DNA from: Alistipes senegalensis
GTDB taxonomy: Bacteria > Bacteroidota > Bacteroidia > Bacteroidales > Rikenellaceae
DNA: 64,000 bases
NCBI GenBank assembly: GCA_023664045.1
Contig: JAMPGH010000001.1
Location: forward strand, 838,487 to 902,486
Direction of reading: 5' to 3'
Below the pieces are notes generated by a model. It saw nothing but the letters and a program-made list of their open reading frames with translations. It made no database searches and was not told where the DNA came from. The position numbers were made by a program, and so were the translations under genes. Shown in pieces: positions 53,867 to 62,481 of this stretch (position 1 is its first letter; each line of letters begins with the position of its first letter).

Positions 53867-55048
53867 CTACTTGTTCTTGAAAGTATAGGAGAGCCCGACG
53901 CTGAGCAGCGTCTTGGTCTGCACGTCGACGTTCTGCGCCCGGTTGTAGTAGAGCTCGAAGCTCAGCGTCGTGGAGAGGTATTTCGTCGCCTTGATGTCGA
54001 TGGTGTTGGTCCAGCGGACCGTAGGATGGATCGCCAGATTGGGTTTGTCGGCGAGTTCATGCCCTACGGAAGCGTTCTCCTTGTCGTTCCACGCCTCCAT
54101 CGCATTCTGGTAGCCGTGGTAGCTGCGGATCTTGTTGGCCTGTCCGATGTCGGTGATCCAACCGTAGAAGGTGTAGAGCATCGTGCGGTAGCGCAGGAAT
54201 TCCGAACGGCCGAACGTGCGGTCGAAATCGATCTGGACCGAGGAGCCGCCCTCGTATTTCGACGTCTTGTCGGGACCGCTCAGACCGTATATCTGCCAGC
54301 CGGGTTTCTTGTCCCAGACGTTCTCGCGGATCAGGCCGCTCTCGACGAAGACGGCGCTCAGGGCGATGGGCGAGATGTTCACCACGATCGGGAACTTGGG
54401 CTTGGGACATTTGTAGGTGATACCCAGCGAGGCGTCGAAATAGCCCGGCGCCATGAAGGTGCTCTTGCGCTCGATCTCCCGCTGCTGCGTACGCGAAACA
54501 TAGCCGTTGGCGAACTGGCTGCGGAACTTGACGATGGCTCCGTACGACCAGTTTTTGGACATCTTGAACGAGGGGGCCACCGAGATGTCGAACTCGTCCT
54601 GATTCTTGAACCACACGCCGTCGCTCGACGTCGAGCCGTCTTCGTTTTCGGTCTCCACCTTCATGCGGTTGTAGCCGAAGTTGGCCACGAACTTGGTTTC
54701 GAGCGTGAAGAGATGCTTGGTATAGGTATGGTTCAGAAAGAGGTTGGCGGCGATGGCTATGGAGTTGTCGCCGCCCGAGACGGCCACCCACGAGTCGTTG
54801 TACGAGGTGAGCGCGCCCCGCAGTCCGCCGCCCACCTCCAGCGTGTTGCGCTCCTTGCGGATGGCGGCGCGTTCGGCCCGGTAGCGGGCGCGGTTGAAGT
54901 AGTCGACGTCGACCGGCGTGGATTTGATCGGGTCGCGGAATGTTACCTCCCCCTGCCGGGCGTCCACCTCGTCGATGGAGAACTGGGCCGCAGCGGGAAG
55001 CGCCGCGGCGAGCGCCGGCAAAAGGATGAGCAGCGAATGGAATTTCAT
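53867..55048 (-). CDS. DUF3078-family secreted beta-barrel protein
   Basis: 393 aa from the ATG at 55048, which precedes a signal peptide ending AALPAAAQ. The rest is beta-rich with alternating aromatic strands (LEVGGGLRGALTSYNDSW, FLNHTYTKHLFTLETKF, SWSYGAIVKFRSQ-like) and a terminal LSVGLSYTFKNK strand, fitting the DUF3078 outer-membrane group, which has no assigned function. An upstream in-frame ATG at 55078 lies inside the -7 box, which supports the shorter start. The S41 protease starts 3 bp after its stop. Confidence 0.82.
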   Translation of the reverse strand: MKFHSLLILLPALAAALPAAAQFSIDEVDARQGEVTFRDPIKSTPVDVDYFNRARYRAERAAIRKERNTLEVGGGLRGALTSYNDSWVAVSGGDNSIAIAANLFLNHTYTKHLFTLETKFVANFGYNRMKVETENEDGSTSSDGVWFKNQDEFDISVAPSFKMSKNWSYGAIVKFRSQFANGYVSRTQQREIERKSTFMAPGYFDASLGITYKCPKPKFPIVVNISPIALSAVFVESGLIRENVWDKKPGWQIYGLSGPDKTSKYEGGSSVQIDFDRTFGRSEFLRYRTMLYTFYGWITDIGQANKIRSYHGYQNAMEAWNDKENASVGHELADKPNLAIHPTVRWTNTIDIKATKYLSTTLSFELYYNRAQNVDVQTKTLLSVGLSYTFKNK

Positions 55049-55074
55049 AATCGTAAAAGGATGGAATTTCGACT

Positions 55075-55114
55075 GCAAATTTATGAAATTATTTACAGAT
55101 TTTCCGTAACTTTG
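55075..55114. promoter_or_regulatory. Divergent promoters for the DUF3078 gene and nfo
   Basis: Minus strand TAAATTTGC at 55083-55075 serves the DUF3078-protease-small membrane gene run. Plus strand TAACTTTG at 55107-55114 serves nfo, with about 80 nt of leader. Confidence 0.65.
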
Positions 55115-55194
55115 TCGAAAGGTCGGAGATAAAAAAGGGCATTCGCGAAGACCGCCTCGCCGCTCCGGCTCTTTTCACCTTTCACTTCGAGCCG

Positions 55195-56040
55195 ATGAAG
55201 TATTTCGGAGCACACGTAAGCGCTTCGGGCGGCGTCTTCCACGCTCCCGGCAATGCGCATGCCATCGGGGCCACGGCGCTGGCGCTTTTCACCAAGAACC
55301 AGCGGCAGTGGCTGGGCAAACCGCTCTCCGGGGAGGAGATCGACGCATTCCGCCGCGCCTGCGAAGAGTACGGCTATGCGCCGGCGCAGATCCTGCCCCA
55401 CGACTCCTACCTGATCAACTTGGGACACCCCGAGGCCGAGGGGCTCGAAAAGTCGCGCGCGGCTTTCGACCACGAGATGCTGCGGTGCCAGCAGCTGGGG
55501 CTCGACCGGCTGAACTTCCACCCGGGGAGCCACCTGCGGCAGATCTCCGAGACGCAGAGCCTCGACCGCATCGCCGAGTCGATCAACCGGGCCCTCGACC
55601 GCACGCGCGGCGTTACGGCCGTCATCGAGAATACGGCCGGACAAGGTTCCAACCTCGGATTCCGCTTCGAACACTTGGCCTACCTCATCGAGCGCGTGGA
55701 GGACAAGTCGCGCGTGGGTTACTGCATAGACACCTGCCACGCTTTCGCCGCCGGCTACGATCTGCGCACCGCCGCGGCCTGCGACGCCACGTTCGCCGAG
55801 CTGGACCGCACGGTCGGGCTGCAATACCTGCGGGGCATGCACCTCAACGACGCGATGAAACCCCTGGGCAGCCGCGTCGACCGCCACGCCCCCTTAGGCG
55901 ACGGCGAAATCGGCTGGGAGTGCTTCCGCTACATCGCCCGCGACAGCCGCTTCGACGGCATTCCGCTGATCCTCGAAACCCCCGACGAGAGCCGCTGGGC
56001 CGACGAGATCGCCGCACTCAAGGCATTCGCGGAGGAGTGA
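55195..56040 (+). CDS. nfo: Endonuclease IV (apurinic/apyrimidinic)
   Basis: Zn-dependent AP endonuclease of base excision repair, 281 aa. The TIM-barrel motifs are all present: GAHVSASGG at the start, [58 protein letters not shown] and LILETP. All Zn-binding His/Asp/Glu residues of the family can be located in these motifs. Confidence 0.97.
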   Translation: MKYFGAHVSASGGVFHAPGNAHAIGATALALFTKNQRQWLGKPLSGEEIDAFRRACEEYGYAPAQILPHDSYLINLGHPEAEGLEKSRAAFDHEMLRCQQLGLDRLNFHPGSHLRQISETQSLDRIAESINRALDRTRGVTAVIENTAGQGSNLGFRFEHLAYLIERVEDKSRVGYCIDTCHAFAAGYDLRTAAACDATFAELDRTVGLQYLRGMHLNDAMKPLGSRVDRHAPLGDGEIGWECFRYIARDSRFDGIPLILETPDESRWADEIAALKAFAEE

Positions 56041-56061
56041 TCGCCGGGAGGTGCCGCCGGG

Positions 56062-56175
56062 GCAGGACCGCCCGCCGCGAATCCAAAAGAGCCCGCCGCA
56101 TCTGCAGGACCGCCCGCCGCGAACCCCAAAGAGCCCGCTGCCGCTTCCGCAGGACCCTCCCCCGCCGCGAATCGG
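56062..56175. repeat. GC-rich minisatellite after nfo
   Basis: Tandem units start GCAGGACC: 56062-56103 (42 bp), 56104-56148 (45 bp) and a partial 56149-56175. Core content is GCCCGCCGCGAA and AAAGAGCCCGC. Unit lengths are multiples of three. The open frames through it code only Ala/Gly/Pro repeats, so I treat it as noncoding. Confidence 0.75.
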
Positions 56176-56182
56176 AAGATTC

Positions 56183-57391
56183 TTAATTTTTCATTCTTAA
56201 TTCGTCCAGACACCCCCGGATCAGGGCGGCGCTTTCGCGCACCTCTTCCTCGGAGATCGTCAGGGGCGGCGAGATGCGGAACGCCGTATCGCAATAGAGG
56301 AACCAGTCGCTCAGAATACCGGCCTCCTTGAAGAGCTCCATGATGCGGTAGAGGGGTTCCGAAGCCCCCAGCTCCACAGCCAACAACAACCCCGAGCGGC
56401 GGATTTCGCGCACCGCAGGATGATCGCGCAACAGCTCCTCGTACAGGGCGCCCTTGCGTTCGACCTCCCCGACCACCCCGTTTTCCAGCAGGTAGTTCAG
56501 CGCCGCCAAGCCTGCCGCACAGCAGACCGGATGGCCGCCGAACGTGGTGATATGGCCCAGCACCGGATCAGTCTGCAGCGTATCCATGATCTCGTGCCGC
56601 GCGACGAACGCCCCTAAGGGCATGCCCCCGCCGAAGGCTTTGGCCAGACAGACGATGTCGGGCACCACGCCGTACTTCTGCATGGCGAACAGCTCGCCCG
56701 TGCGGCCCATGCCGGTCTGTATCTCGTCGAAGATCAGCAGCGCCCCCACCTCGTCGCAGCGGCGGCGCAGCGCCTCCAGATAGCCCGGCTGCGGAGGACG
56801 CACCCCCGCCTCGCCCTGCACGGGCTCGGCCAGCACGCAGGCCGTGCGGCGCGTGATGCGCCGCAAAAGGTCGAAGTCGTTGAACTCGATCGCCTGCACG
56901 TCGGGCAGCAGGGGCCGGAATGCGTTTTTCCACTCCTCGCCCTCGGGCGTGCCCATCATGCTCATGGCCCCGTGCGTCGAGCCGTGGTAGGCCCGGCGCA
57001 TGGAGATCATCTCCGTGCGGCCCGTGAAGCGCTTGGCCAGCTTCAGAGCCCCCTCCACCGCCTCGGCTCCCGAGTTGACGAAGTAGACGCTTTCGAGCCC
57101 ACCGGGCAGCAGCGACGCGATCTTCGCGGCATACTCCACCTGCGGCGTCTCGACCAGCTCGCCGTAGACCATCACGTGCATGTAGCGTGCGGCCTGCTCC
57201 TGCACGGCCCGCACGACGGCAGGATTGGCATGGCCCACGTTGCTCACCGAGACCCCGGCTACCAAGTCATAATAACGTTCGCCCTCGGGCGTGTAGAAGA
57301 ACGAGCCCTCGGCCCGCGCCACCTCCACCAGCATCGGCGAGGGCGACGTCTGCGCCACGTGCGACAGAAACTGCTTGCGCAAAATATTCAT
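56183..57391 (-). CDS. Class III PLP-dependent aminotransferase
   Basis: 402 aa, fold type I class III (acetylornithine/ornithine/GABA aminotransferase group). Signatures: VYFVNSGAEAVEGALKLAKRFTG, RRAYHGSTHGAMS, LLIFDEIQTGMGRTG and the PLP lysine in CLAKAFGGGMPLGA. The substrate cannot be told from motifs. It is not beside arg genes here, so argD is not assigned. It has its own short upstream gap (127 bp) without a good promoter match. Confidence 0.88.
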   Translation of the reverse strand: MNILRKQFLSHVAQTSPSPMLVEVARAEGSFFYTPEGERYYDLVAGVSVSNVGHANPAVVRAVQEQAARYMHVMVYGELVETPQVEYAAKIASLLPGGLESVYFVNSGAEAVEGALKLAKRFTGRTEMISMRRAYHGSTHGAMSMMGTPEGEEWKNAFRPLLPDVQAIEFNDFDLLRRITRRTACVLAEPVQGEAGVRPPQPGYLEALRRRCDEVGALLIFDEIQTGMGRTGELFAMQKYGVVPDIVCLAKAFGGGMPLGAFVARHEIMDTLQTDPVLGHITTFGGHPVCCAAGLAALNYLLENGVVGEVERKGALYEELLRDHPAVREIRRSGLLLAVELGASEPLYRIMELFKEAGILSDWFLYCDTAFRISPPLTISEEEVRESAALIRGCLDELRMKN

Positions 57392-57518
57392 TTTATCAAA
57401 GCGAAAATTGAAAGGTCAAAAGTGATGAAACAGAGCGGATGAAAATAATTCGTTTTTCACACCCACGTCGTCATGCGACATAAAAAATAAACTGCGATCA
57501 ATGAAAAACCTTTTACTT

Positions 57519-58214
57519 TCAACCTTTCACCTCGGAGGGAAACCGCCGTTCCAGAATCTGCGCGGCGTCGGCCACGCTCCGGTGCATCCACCGGTAGAGC
57601 GTTTCGGTCTGCTGCGCCGGGGTCATCGGCCATGCCGAGGTCGTGAGGCGCATCCGCTCGGAGAGCATGTAGATCAGAATCGCCGCCGAAGCCGAGACGT
57701 TGAGGCTCTCGACCATGCCGCACATGGGAATGCGCAGGAACTCGTCGGCCGTGGCGACCACCTCGTCCGAGATCCCGGCATGCTCCGTACCGAAGACCAG
57801 CGCGAAAGGCCCGCGCGCGACGTCGAACGTCTCGGGCGTTGTATCTTCGCGGTGGGGCGTCGTGGCCACGATGCGGTAGCCCTCCGCCTTGAGCGCACGC
57901 AGCGCCTCGGCCGTGGAGGCGTGGCGGCAGAGGTCGACCCAGCGGTCGGTGCCCCGCACGACGGCCGCCGCAGGCCGGAACTCGCAGAAAGTCTCCACGG
58001 TGTGCATGCGCTGGATGCCGAACGCCTCGCAGTGGCGGATCAGCGCCGCGGCATTCTGCGGATGGAACGTATTTTCGGCCAGCACGGTCATATAGCGCGT
58101 ACGTTGCCCGAGCGTGCGGCGGAAGAGCTCGACGCGCTCTTCGGTCATGAACTCCGCGAGGCAGGCGATACGCTCCTCATACCATGCGAGGGGCTTATTT
58201 TCGGTATTTGTCAT
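57519..58214 (-). CDS. TrmH-family tRNA/rRNA 2'-O-methyltransferase (SpoU)
   Basis: 231 aa. SPOUT methyltransferase with motif 1 AENTFHPQNAAALIRHCEAFG, motif 2 LVFGTEHAGIS and motif 3 IPMCGMVESLNVSASAAILIY. The size and N-terminal helices fit TrmH, which makes Gm18 in tRNA. Its first 20 nt overlap the 3' end of rsgA, so it is translated from the same mRNA. Confidence 0.88.
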   Translation of the reverse strand: MTNTENKPLAWYEERIACLAEFMTEERVELFRRTLGQRTRYMTVLAENTFHPQNAAALIRHCEAFGIQRMHTVETFCEFRPAAAVVRGTDRWVDLCRHASTAEALRALKAEGYRIVATTPHREDTTPETFDVARGPFALVFGTEHAGISDEVVATADEFLRIPMCGMVESLNVSASAAILIYMLSERMRLTTSAWPMTPAQQTETLYRWMHRSVADAAQILERRFPSEVKG

Positions 58215-59115
58215 CGTCGTCCAGCATTTTCAGGTAGCTCTCGTAACGCATCGGCGCGATCGCGCCCTGCCGCACGGCTTCCGCGACGGCGCAGCCCGGT
58301 TCGTGGGTGTGGGTGCAGTTGTAGAAGCGGCAGTCGCGCCCGATGCGCATCATCTCGGGGAAGTAGTGCCACAGCTCGACGCCCTCGATGTCGATCAGGC
58401 CGAAGCCCTTGATGCCCGGGGTGTCGATCACCGAACCCCCGCCGGCCAGCAGATACATGGTCGAGAAGGTGGTCGTATGGCGCCCCTTGAGATGACTTTC
58501 GGAAATTTCGCCCGTGCGGATGTCGAGCGCGGGATCGATGGTGCGGATGAGCGTCGACTTGCCGACGCCCGAGTTGCCCGACACCAGCGTCGTGCGGCCC
58601 CGGAGCAGTTCCCCGACTTCGGCCAGACCCTCGCCCGTGGAGGTCGAGGTCGTCAGCACGCGGTAGCCCGCCGCTTCGTAGACGGCCCGGAACGCCGCCA
58701 CGGCCTCGGGATCCTGCAGATCGGCTTTCGAGAGCACCACCACGGCCGGCACCTTGTAGGCCTCGCACGTAACCAGAAAACGGTCCACGAACTCGGGCGC
58801 CGTCTCGGGCTGCCGGAGCGTCGCGAGCAGCAGCGCCTGATCGACGTTGGCGGCGATGATGTGCGACTCTTTGGAGAGGTTCGATGCGCGGCGGATCACG
58901 TAGTTGCGGCGCGGCTCGACGGCCGAGATCGCATGGTCGCCGTTCTCGTCGCGCTCGCAGCGCACGCGGTCGCCGACCACCACGGGGCTGGTCGACCGCA
59001 CCCCCTTGAGCCGCAGGCGGCCCCGGATGCGGCAGCGCACCGCACCCTCCGGCCCGAGCACCTCGAACCAACTGCCCGTCGCGCGGACCACCGTTCCCGT
59101 AAACGTCTCCTCCAT
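58195..59115 (-). CDS. rsgA: Ribosome small-subunit-dependent GTPase A
   Basis: Circularly permuted GTPase that checks late 30S assembly, 306 aa. N-terminal OB fold (about 5-65), GTPase domain with NKxD-equivalent VVLSKADL, P-loop GNSGVGKST and DTPGIKGFG. The C-terminal zinc finger has C and H ligands in CRFYNCTHTHEPGC. It lies in a leftward run cvpA-rsgA-trmH with 4-bp and overlapping junctions. Confidence 0.96.
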   Translation of the reverse strand: MEETFTGTVVRATGSWFEVLGPEGAVRCRIRGRLRLKGVRSTSPVVVGDRVRCERDENGDHAISAVEPRRNYVIRRASNLSKESHIIAANVDQALLLATLRQPETAPEFVDRFLVTCEAYKVPAVVVLSKADLQDPEAVAAFRAVYEAAGYRVLTTSTSTGEGLAEVGELLRGRTTLVSGNSGVGKSTLIRTIDPALDIRTGEISESHLKGRHTTTFSTMYLLAGGGSVIDTPGIKGFGLIDIEGVELWHYFPEMMRIGRDCRFYNCTHTHEPGCAVAEAVRQGAIAPMRYESYLKMLDDDDKYRK

Positions 59116-59119
59116 CGGT

Positions 59120-59626
59120 CTATATCTCCTGTGCCTGTTCGTGCTGCAGCCTGTCGCTCACCTGCTCCACGAACGGGAAGACCCATTCCGACAACCGCAT
59201 CACGGGGCGGTAGCAGGCCGAAGAGTCGATCGTCCGCCGCCCGACCAGCGAATAGTCGGCATTGAGGCGGTCGAAAGCCACGAACAGCGCGCTGAGCAGC
59301 AGCAGGTATTTGAAGGCCGCGACCGCGATGCCCAGCATCGTGTCCAGCCACCCGAATCCGGCGAAGCGGAACAGCTTGCGCAACATCCGTCCCGCCACGG
59401 CGACCGCCACGACGACCACCAGCAGCACGACGACGAATCCGCCCGGCGCCCGCACCGACGCATCGAGGCGCAGCCACTCCCCGGCCGCGGGACCGTAGCG
59501 CCACGCCAGCCAGAGCCCTGCGATCAGCGCCGCGAGCGCTCCCATCTGCACGACGAAGCCTTTCCGCCAGCCGTTCCAGACCGCGACGAAAAGCACGAGA
59601 CAAACGATGAGGTCGATGATGTTCAA
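59120..59626 (-). CDS. CvpA-family membrane protein
   Basis: 168 aa with four hydrophobic helices (IIDLIVCLVLFVAVWNGWRKGF at the start, [56 protein letters not shown]). The N-terminal D(x)I(x)2-like start and the GxxxG(F/V) turn fit CvpA (colicin V production / envelope stress). First gene of the leftward run, preceded by a -7-like TATCTTTAC at 59659-59651. Confidence 0.85.
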   Translation of the reverse strand: MNIIDLIVCLVLFVAVWNGWRKGFVVQMGALAALIAGLWLAWRYGPAAGEWLRLDASVRAPGGFVVVLLVVVVAVAVAGRMLRKLFRFAGFGWLDTMLGIAVAAFKYLLLLSALFVAFDRLNADYSLVGRRTIDSSACYRPVMRLSEWVFPFVEQVSDRLQHEQAQEI

Positions 59627-59650
59627 AGCCGGAATTCCGAAATAATGTGC

Positions 59651-59691
59651 GTAAAGATAGCTATTTTCTTACGAATTCTCCCTATCTTTGC
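59651..59691. promoter_or_regulatory. Divergent promoters between cvpA and GH2
   Basis: Minus strand TATCTTTAC (59659-59651) for cvpA; plus strand TATCTTTGC (59683-59691) for the GH2 gene, 27 nt before its ATG. Confidence 0.65.
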
Positions 59692-59718
59692 ACGTAAACG
59701 ATCAAATCGGCTCCATCC

Positions 59719-61737
59719 ATGAAAAGATATCTGCTGACGGGTCTGCTGCTGGCGTTCCTTCTGCCGGCCGCAGCCCGCGAAATCTACCCCCTGAACGACG
59801 GCTGGCGCTTCTTCTACAAGTCGGAGACCAACAGCGACAACGGCCGCTACGTTACGCTGCCCCACACGTGGAACACCGACCCGGCGCGCGAGGGCGTGCT
59901 GTTGGAAACCACGGGCAACTACCGCAACAACATGTTCGTCCCGCAGGAGTGGTCCGGCAAGCGCATCTTCGTCCGCTTCCACGGCGCGCAGAGCGTCGCC
60001 GACCTCTTCGTCAACGGCAGCCACGCCGGCAGCCACCGCGGCGGCGCCGCGGCCTTCGCGTTCGAGATCACCGACAAGCTCCGCTTCGGCACGGACAACG
60101 CCCTGCTCATGGTCGTGAGCAACGCCTCGCGCAACGACGTGCTGCCCACCTCTTCGGACATGAACCTCTACGGAGGTCTCTACCGCGAAGCGGAGCTGAT
60201 CCTCACCGACCGGACCGCCGTCTCGCCCCTCTATCTGGGTACCGACGGCGTGCTGGTGCACCAGCAGACGGCCACTCCCGAGAAAGCGGAGGGCGAGGTC
60301 GAAATCCACCTGACCTCCAAAGAGGCCTCGGCGGCCTCCGTGCGGCTCGACATCACGGCGCCGGACGGCCGCTGCGTGATGACGCGGCGCGTCCATGCCA
60401 AGATCGACGGCAAGCCCCTGCGGATCCCCTACTCGATCCCCTCGCCGCAGCTGTGGAGCCCCGGGCATCCGGCCCTCTACAAGGTCTCCGTGAGCGTCGG
60501 CGACGGCAAGAACAACGACCGGGTGAGCGTCCGCACCGGATTCCGCAGCATCCGCACGGCCCCGGCCGGCGGCGTGCTCCTCAACGACACGCTCACGCGC
60601 CTGCAGGGCGTGGTGCTCTACCACGACAACGCCATTTCGGGCGGCACGCTCCGCCCCACGGACTTCGACCGCGACCTGCAGGAGATCCGCGAACTGGGCG
60701 CCAACGCCCTGCGCTCGGCCGTCATGCCCCACACCCGCTACCTCTACGACCGCTGCGACGAGCAGGGCATGCTCGTCTGGGTCGACACGCCGCTGCAGCG
60801 CGCCCCCTTCCTGAGCGACGCGGCCTATTTCGCCACGCCGCAGTTCGAGCAGAACGGCATGGAGCAGCTGCGCGAAATCGTGGCCCAGAACCTCAACCAC
60901 CCCTCTGTGATCCTGTGGGGCATCTTCTCGCGCATCTGGAAGCGCGGCGACGACACCACGCCCTACATCCGGCGGCTGCACGACGCGGCGCACGAACTCG
61001 ATCCCTCGCGTCCGACCGTGGCGGTGAGCGACCAGAACGGCAGCATCAACTTCGTAACCGACCTGATCGTCTGGCGTCAGGACGTGGGCTGGAGCAAGGG
61101 CAAGACCGATGACCTGAGCGTCTGGCACGACAACCTGCAGGAGAAGTGGTCGCATCTCCACTCGGGCATCGAGTACGGCGGCGACGGCTTCATCGGCCAC
61201 GAGAGCTACACGGCGCAGCCCGATCCTTCGCGGAACCGGATGCCCGAGGGTCGGCAGACGCTCTTCCACGAGGAGTACGCCCGCAACCTGCAGAACGACT
61301 CGCTCTTCTGGGGCGTCTGGATCGAGAACATGTTCGACTTCGGATCGGCACGCCGCCCCTACGGCATCAACGGCATGGGGCTGGCGACGCTCGACCGCCG
61401 CACCCGCAAGGACGCCTACTACCTCTACAAAGCGCTGTGGAACAAGACCGCACCGACGCTCCACATCACGGGCCGCCGCCACCTGCGCCGCAACACCCCG
61501 CAGCAGACGTTCAGCGTCTACTCCTCGGCGGGCGAGCCCCTGCTGCTGGTCAACGGCGATACGGTGGCGCTCGCCCGGTACGCGCCCTGCCAGTACCGCT
61601 CCGACACGGTGGAGCTGCAGGGACGCGTCGAGGTGAAAGCCTCGGCCGGCGGGCTGAGCGACCGGATGATTATTCAGGTAGGCAACGTTTCAAAAACGAA
61701 AAGCTATCCGGTCCCTCCGCGAACAACAGATCGATGA
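59719..61737 (+). CDS. GH2-family protein with altered acid/base residue
   Basis: 672 aa, secreted (signal up to about AAAREIYPLNDGW). GH2 domain order: sugar-binding domain (WRFFYKS, LPHTWNTDP, NYRNNMF, VNGSHAGSHRGG), Ig-like domain, TIM barrel (LQGVVLYHD, LRSAVMPHTRYLYDRCDEQGMLVWVDTP) and a C-terminal extension. The strand that normally ends in WSxGNE reads I398-L-W-G-I-F-S404-R405, so the acid/base Glu is replaced by Arg and the preceding Asn by Ser. The nucleophile region keeps E518/E519 in FHEEYAR. It may be a binding protein, may use another acid, or may act on substrates with good leaving groups. The 3' end overlaps the convergent WbqC gene by 68 bp. Confidence 0.8.
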   Translation: MKRYLLTGLLLAFLLPAAAREIYPLNDGWRFFYKSETNSDNGRYVTLPHTWNTDPAREGVLLETTGNYRNNMFVPQEWSGKRIFVRFHGAQSVADLFVNGSHAGSHRGGAAAFAFEITDKLRFGTDNALLMVVSNASRNDVLPTSSDMNLYGGLYREAELILTDRTAVSPLYLGTDGVLVHQQTATPEKAEGEVEIHLTSKEASAASVRLDITAPDGRCVMTRRVHAKIDGKPLRIPYSIPSPQLWSPGHPALYKVSVSVGDGKNNDRVSVRTGFRSIRTAPAGGVLLNDTLTRLQGVVLYHDNAISGGTLRPTDFDRDLQEIRELGANALRSAVMPHTRYLYDRCDEQGMLVWVDTPLQRAPFLSDAAYFATPQFEQNGMEQLREIVAQNLNHPSVILWGIFSRIWKRGDDTTPYIRRLHDAAHELDPSRPTVAVSDQNGSINFVTDLIVWRQDVGWSKGKTDDLSVWHDNLQEKWSHLHSGIEYGGDGFIGHESYTAQPDPSRNRMPEGRQTLFHEEYARNLQNDSLFWGVWIENMFDFGSARRPYGINGMGLATLDRRTRKDAYYLYKALWNKTAPTLHITGRRHLRRNTPQQTFSVYSSAGEPLLLVNGDTVALARYAPCQYRSDTVELQGRVEVKASAGGLSDRMIIQVGNVSKTKSYPVPPRTTDR

Positions 61738-62272
61738 CCGAGAGATCGGGGACGAAGGGCTGACGGTCCGCGAAGACCTGCACGTAAGGCTCGGCGACGA
61801 ACGCCGGGCCTTTCGCATGCCGGGGCCGCAGGTCGAGATCCCCGGGCCGGGCCTCGACGTAGGTTTCGCTGACGGCCGGCATCGGCACCCGGGCCCATGC
61901 GCAGAGCCGCTCCAGCAGGCGGAGATTGAAATCGGCCAGGAACTCGCAGCGCCGCTCGTAAAAGGGAAGCAGTCCGTCGGCATAGTAATCGAAGTAGGGA
62001 GATCCCTTGTACGAGGCGATCAGGGCGCCCCGGTGCTGATGCTGCCACCGCTTGGAGTAGTCGATCCGCACATCGCGCACGGGCTGCCGCGGACGGTCGG
62101 CATGGGCCACATGGACCGTGAGCTCCATCACGCCGTCGGCCGCCAGAATGCGGGCGCGGTTGCGCTGCGAACGCTTGATGAAGTGCTCGCCCAGATCCAC
62201 GACGCAGCCCCCGCGCAGAAGCTGCGCGAAGTAGCCGACCGACGGAAGATAGGATAGCGGCAGGAGGGTCAT
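61670..62272 (-). CDS. WbqC-family protein
   Basis: 200 aa. The N-terminal LSYLPSVGYFAQLL, the SQRNRARILAADGVMELTVHV region with conserved Arg, and RPVRDVRIDYSKRWQHQHRGAL / SPYFDYYADGLLPF all fit the WbqC-like family, found in O-antigen clusters and widely in Bacteroidetes; the enzymatic role is not established. Its ATG is preceded within a few bases by a run of nine G on the plus strand (C on its own strand). Its 3' end overlaps the GH2 gene tail to tail. Confidence 0.8.
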   Translation of the reverse strand: MTLLPLSYLPSVGYFAQLLRGGCVVDLGEHFIKRSQRNRARILAADGVMELTVHVAHADRPRQPVRDVRIDYSKRWQHQHRGALIASYKGSPYFDYYADGLLPFYERRCEFLADFNLRLLERLCAWARVPMPAVSETYVEARPGDLDLRPRHAKGPAFVAEPYVQVFADRQPFVPDLSVIDLLFAEGPDSFSFLKRCLPE

Positions 62273-62481
62273 TGCAAGGGGGGGGGTAAAAATTAAGAAT
62301 TAAAAATTGTCATTCTGAGGTGTGGAACAACGAAGAATCTACCTTAGGGATTTCAACTTGGATGCAACCTTTGCCGACGCTTCATTCGTCGGATTCCATA
62401 TCCATTGATTTGGGCCGAAACGGAGATCGAAACGATTCGATGTAAAAATCGGATGATTTTCGATTTTTCATTCTTAATTTT
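62273..62481. other. Intergenic stretch between wbqC-like gene and ispG
   Basis: Contains G9 (62278-62286), an AT-rich repeat word (62288-62308), and a segment CATTCTGAGG...CGAAGAATCT (about 62310-62340) of a kind I recall as dispersed in Bacteroidetes genomes. TACCTTAGG and CAACCTTTGC are promoter-like but imperfect. No gene seen. Confidence 0.45.

Noticed and set aside
52517..55132. 871-codon open frame on the plus strand opposite the S41 protease and DUF3078 genes
   Set aside because: Same shadow effect. The opposite-strand genes have intact active-site motifs and signal peptides; this frame has none.
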